Source: Prevotellaceae bacterium (GTDB taxonomy: Bacteria > Bacteroidota > Bacteroidia > Bacteroidales > Bacteroidaceae). Taken from it: a stretch of 8,180 bases of DNA. Location of the stretch: the NCBI GenBank assembly GCA_021204715.1, contig JAJPYW010000008.1:1-8180 (forward strand), in the 5' to 3' direction. The notes beneath the pieces were generated by a model. It was not told where the DNA came from and did not search any database. It saw nothing but the letters and a program-made list of their open reading frames with translations. Positions 5,712 to 8,180 of this stretch are shown piece by piece (within the stretch, counting starts at the first letter, position 1; every line of letters begins with the position of its first letter). The position numbers and the translations under genes were made by a program.

Positions 5712-7206
5712 TATTCATTGCATCTGCATCAGCCTCGTCAGCAGCCTCCTGCTCTTTGGCCTCTTCCGCCTCTACGCATGCCTTCCAGTTGTCATACTGT
5801 TCCTTGCCGAACTGCAACACTTCATACAGCAACCCGGCGATGTACTTGCCGCCCCGGAAGTTCAGGTGTGTGTAGTCTAAATTGGCAAGCGGGGGGGCGG
5901 CCTCGACCATGGAGACGATGCTGCCTTCGCCGCCCATCGCCTCGTAGAGGTTCCAGAAGGCGATGCCGGTGTCCCGGGCGATTTTGCGCTGGTAGCGCAC
6001 AAGGCTCTTGATGCCGGGCATGGTGGCAAGCTCGCCCGCTTCGTCCTTGTAGGCGCGGTCGCCCACCCCGACGAGCAAGATGCCGGCTTGGGGGAAGGCG
6101 CGCTTCAACTGCTCGACGACTTCCTCCATGCCCGCCGCATAGCCCGAGTAGTCCAAACGCTCTTCCGAGGCCACGTTGAGCCCGTATTCAAGCAGGATGA
6201 GGTCGTAAGGTCGCAGGGCGTTGAACTCGCGCATCATGCGGGGTGTGATGCCGCGCAGCGAGAGGCCCGAGTTGCTGCGCAAAGCGAAGTTGTCTACCAC
6301 GATGCCGGTAGTGTCGTCCATGGCGACGCCGTAGAAGAGGGTGGAGTCAGCTTGCTGCACGGTGAAGCGCACCGAGCCGATGCTGCCGCGCACCTGCATC
6401 TGCTGCAGCCCTCCCATGGGCACGAAGGTCTCTTCCGCTGCCTCTTCTTCGTTCACGCTCACCGAGATACGGGCGCGCTGCTTGGGGTAAAAGTAGAGGG
6501 TGGCTTCCCTACAGGTGTCCAACAGGGTGGCGTAGGCGCGCTGCCCTTTGAGCTCGACGTAGGCGCCGGGCGCGGCAAGGAAGTAGTGGCCCGAGATGCC
6601 CGACTTGGCCGCGTCGAACCCCGTAGAGCCTATCAGCGTGTAGCTCTGCCAGCCGTCGAAGGCGTGCCGCACAGTGGGGCGGAAGGCGTTCACCTTCGAG
6701 GTAATGGGCACGAAGCCCACGCCGCATCCGCCGTATTGCCGCTGCAGCATGGCCCGCAAGTCGCCCGTCAAGATGTCGGCCTCTATGAAGGAGTCGCCGA
6801 AAGCGGCCACGCGCACCGGCCGGGGACGGCGGGAGAGCTCGTCCAAGGCGCGGTAGAAGGGCTCCATGCCGCGCGCGGTGGTGTCGGCGAAGTCTTCTAT
6901 CAAGGTGAGGTCGGTGTGGACGGTGTCTGCCAAGGGGGGACGGTAGCGGCGGCGTGACTTCGAGAGCGAGGTGGAGTCGGTATCGACGGCAAGAGACGCC
7001 GGTCCGGGCGTGTCAAGTTCGGGCAGAAGCTCCTCCAAGGTGGACTGCCCTGCATCAGTCGGGCGCGGCCGCACGTCGGCGAGGATGTCTACCCGGCGCA
7101 ACGCATGCCCGCCCACCGTCAACGCAGGCAACAGGTGCAGCAGCAGCAACCCCGCCACCACCGCCGCCATCAACCAACCGCTATATTTCAATACACTCTT
7201 TTCCAT
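5677..7206 (-). CDS. Membrane-anchored SGNH-hydrolase-like protein with inserted domain and acidic tail
   Basis: This 509-residue protein is the first gene of the operon with the second SGNH protein and the MBOAT. One N-terminal helix (about 11-31) preceded by MEKSVLKY predicts an inner-membrane anchor with the rest in the periplasm. A low-complexity linker (about 45-100) leads to block I AAFGDSF with Ser139. Block III is LEYGLN with Asn344, and block V is DYTHLNF with Asp444/His447. Blocks I and III are about 200 residues apart, so roughly 170-310, rich in predicted beta strands, is probably an inserted beta-sandwich-like domain, as in the PatB/Ape1 group; that fold is inference. It probably transfers or removes acetyl esters on a periplasmic glycan together with its neighbours. 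The last 31 residues (479-509) hold 16 Asp/Glu. A near-perfect promoter ends only 13 bp before the ATG. The next Met (13) lies inside the anchor helix, so the start at 7206 is favoured. Confidence 0.87.
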   Translation of the reverse strand: MEKSVLKYSGWLMAAVVAGLLLLHLLPALTVGGHALRRVDILADVRPRPTDAGQSTLEELLPELDTPGPASLAVDTDSTSLSKSRRRYRPPLADTVHTDLTLIEDFADTTARGMEPFYRALDELSRRPRPVRVAAFGDSFIEADILTGDLRAMLQRQYGGCGVGFVPITSKVNAFRPTVRHAFDGWQSYTLIGSTGFDAAKSGISGHYFLAAPGAYVELKGQRAYATLLDTCREATLYFYPKQRARISVSVNEEEAAEETFVPMGGLQQMQVRGSIGSVRFTVQQADSTLFYGVAMDDTTGIVVDNFALRSNSGLSLRGITPRMMREFNALRPYDLILLEYGLNVASEERLDYSGYAAGMEEVVEQLKRAFPQAGILLVGVGDRAYKDEAGELATMPGIKSLVRYQRKIARDTGIAFWNLYEAMGGEGSIVSMVEAAPPLANLDYTHLNFRGGKYIAGLLYEVLQFGKEQYDNWKACVEAEEAKEQEAADEADADAMNSDREEEGADEE

Positions 7207-7219
7207 GGCTTTCGGGCGT

Positions 7220-7251
7220 CAAAGATAGGGAATCTCCGCTTGCGGGGCAAA
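7220..7251 (-). promoter_or_regulatory. Strong Bacteroidota-type promoter of the O-acetylation operon
   Basis: On the minus strand a TTTG (7251-7248) is followed after 20 bp by TATCTTTG (7227-7220), matching both the -33 TTTG and the -7 TAnnTTTG consensus. The start codon lies 13 bp beyond the -7 box. With transcription starting about 5-9 bp past the box, the leader would be only a few bases, so the mRNA may be nearly leaderless. Confidence 0.8.
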
Positions 7252-7290
7252 GGTTTGGAAGGCTTGCTGAAGGAAATAATCAATTTTTCA

Positions 7291-7306
7291 TGAAATACAC
7301 ATTTCA
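7291..7306. promoter_or_regulatory. Perfect short dyad upstream of the operon promoter
   Basis: TGAAAT (7291-7296), a four-base loop ACAC, and ATTTCA (7301-7306) form a perfect 6-bp inverted repeat about 40 bp upstream of the -33 element of the acetylation-operon promoter. It could be a regulator site, or simply chance in an AT-rich stretch. No regulator gene adjoins it. Confidence 0.25.
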
Positions 7307-7348
7307 CCCCCCTTTTTGGAAGTGATTCCCGAGGGGGTTCTTTTTGTT
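7306..7348 (+). terminator. Possible plus-strand intrinsic terminator-like hairpin
   Basis: ACCCCC (7306-7311) can pair with GGGGGT (7333-7338), enclosing a small GGAA/TTCC stem (7318-7321 with 7326-7329), and is followed by TTCTTTTTGTTT. The T-run is on the plus strand, yet no plus-strand gene reads into it, and the internal loops weaken the stem. It may be a relic or act in only one orientation. Confidence 0.25.
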
Positions 7349-7502
7349 TATCATGGGTGGCATAAAGTACCTATACAGAAGATTGTCTACATGCGCAAAC
7401 ACACAACTTCCCCATGCCACAAGTGTACCGTAGCCAATGCACACACCTTAACGGTGCCATGTATATGCTTCCCACAACCTCGTCAATATCAAATAATAAT
7501 CA

Positions 7503-7591
7503 TTACTGTCCGCTAAACCAAAGCAATCTTAGTCCAACCCATTGAAACAGAAGTGTTGGCTTTGATCATACGAGGTGACAAGCCCATTCTC
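7503..7591 (-). other. Probable frameshifted 3' tail of the IS4-like transposase
   Basis: Beyond the transposase stop at 7592, another minus-strand frame reads SKPTLLFQWVGLRLLWFSGQ and then a stop at 7505-7503. From memory, related Bacteroidota transposases often end in a similar SGQ-type tail, so this may be the original C-terminus now out of frame. The assignment rests on that resemblance only and could be chance. Confidence 0.25.
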
Positions 7592-8089
7592 CTATAACAG
7601 GGTTTCCATGGGAGGCGATTCGGCGTTTTCAGCAAGCATTTGTTTGAGGTCTTCATCCGGCTTTTCGAAGAAGGTGTTAAGATTGATATAGTACATCAGC
7701 ACGATTCTGATCATGGTGGCCAAGCCCGAAAAGCTCCAACTCCTCTGCAATCCCCTTTGGAGCACGGTCAACAGCAGGTTCGCTATCAGCGTGACCCATA
7801 TCTGTATCTTTATGGCGTTGGCACTTTCGCCGTAAAAGTATCGCAAGGGGAAATTCTGCTTGACCTGCTTGAACAGGGACTCGATCAGCCACCTGCGCCG
7901 ATAGATGAGCGCGATGTCCCGCGACGGCATGTCAAAGTCGTTCGTCAGGAGGCTTGTGAGCTTTGGCTGCCTGCCCTTTTTGATGTCAACATAGGTTATT
8001 ATGCGGGCCGGATGGCTCGTCTCTCCCTTGAATATCACGTTGGAGAAGAGCGTTATGGTCGTCGAATCCACGATCCTCAGCCTCTTCAT
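7592..8089 (-). pseudogene. IS4-family (DDE) transposase remnant, central catalytic segment deleted
   Basis: From the ATG at 8089 there are 165 residues. IVDSTTITLFSN (6-17) is the first-Asp motif of IS4-type transposases (Asp8). YRRRWLIESLFKQVK (63-77) fits the family Y-(2)-R-(3)-E-(6)-K signature exactly (Tyr63, Arg66, Glu70, Lys77). It is followed by NFPLRYFYGESANAIKIQIW, typical of Bacteroidota members. Only 62 residues separate Asp8 from Glu70, whereas intact members have well over 100 with the second catalytic Asp between them; none is recognisable. The text jumps from FSNVIFKG (15-22) to ETSHPARIITYVDIKK (23-38), which suggests an in-frame deletion near 8018-8030. The N-terminal domain normally upstream of the first Asp is also absent or outside the window. 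The frame stays open past 8089 to the edge (8180), but that part shows no resemblance I recognise. It cannot transpose itself. Confidence 0.8.
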
Positions 8090-8130
8090 CCAGCCTTCCG
8101 TCGCACTTCTGCGGCTGTCCGAGGTAATGT

Positions 8131-8154
8131 GTACTTTTGTGCATGGTACTTTTG
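8131..8154. repeat. Two direct copies of GTACTTTTG, 15 bp apart
   Basis: GTACTTTTG occurs at 8131-8139 and again at 8146-8154, in sequence whose composition looks intergenic rather than like transposase coding sequence. It sits just upstream (minus-strand sense) of the surviving transposase part, so it may mark or lie beyond the remnant's 5' boundary. Confidence 0.4.
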
Positions 8155-8180
8155 GTTGTGGAAAAGCAAAGTAACCTAAA

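Larger units (their letters stand above)
7207..7591. other. AT-richer intergenic region between acetylation operon and IS remnant
   Basis: This 385-bp stretch has no convincing gene. It contains the minus-strand promoter of the acetylation operon (7220-7251), a small perfect dyad (7291-7306), a G/C-block hairpin followed by T-runs on the plus strand (7306-7348), and probable IS-derived sequence near 7503-7591. The part 7350-7500 is markedly less GC-rich than the coding regions; I recognise nothing in it. Short open frames here lack any family resemblance. Confidence 0.6.

Noticed and set aside
6088..6957. 289-codon plus-strand frame opposite the first SGNH gene
   Set aside because: Antisense shadow; His/Gly/Val-rich with no motif, while the minus-strand frame has complete SGNH blocks.

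Overview
This window looks like chromosome of a GC-rich member of the Bacteroidota, probably order Bacteroidales. Three promoters match the Bacteroidota -7 box TAnnTTTG. The genes lack clear Shine-Dalgarno sequences. The gene families (lipoprotein RND adaptor, AlgI-type MBOAT with SGNH partners, IS4-type transposase) are typical of the group. I cannot name a genus from sequence alone.

Layout: (1) On the minus strand, positions 1-1905 hold a tripartite efflux operon. A lipoprotein membrane-fusion adaptor (1905-799) is followed by an RND inner-membrane pump (542 to the window edge, 5' part only). The 256-bp gap between them is largely filled by a degenerate 23-bp tandem array. (2) A divergent AraC-family regulator (2082-2930, plus strand) shares a 176-bp promoter region with the adaptor and is probably its local regulator. 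(3) The gap between the AraC gene and the next, convergent gene (2931-3130) holds a second degenerate 23-bp array with the same period and the same CAAGG boundary. (4) On the minus strand, 7206-3131 is a compact three-gene operon: a membrane-anchored SGNH-hydrolase-like protein, a second exported SGNH protein and an AlgI/DltB-type MBOAT acyltransferase. Each stop and next start are one base apart (TAAyATG) if the second gene starts at 5675. This is the composition of a surface-polymer O-acetylation machine: the MBOAT moves acetyl groups across the inner membrane and the SGNH proteins place them on, or remove them from, a periplasmic glycan. (5) An AT-richer gap (7207-7591) carries the operon promoter, two small dyads and probable insertion-sequence debris. 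(6) The right end holds a broken IS4/DDE transposase (8089-7592) that keeps the first Asp and the YREK motif but lacks the central segment that should carry the second Asp.

The two efflux genes and the AraC gene form one functional block and the three acetylation genes another. The least explained features are the paired 23-bp arrays, the nearly leaderless promoter of the acetylation operon, and the unknown acetyl acceptor. No clearly new defence or mobile system is visible.
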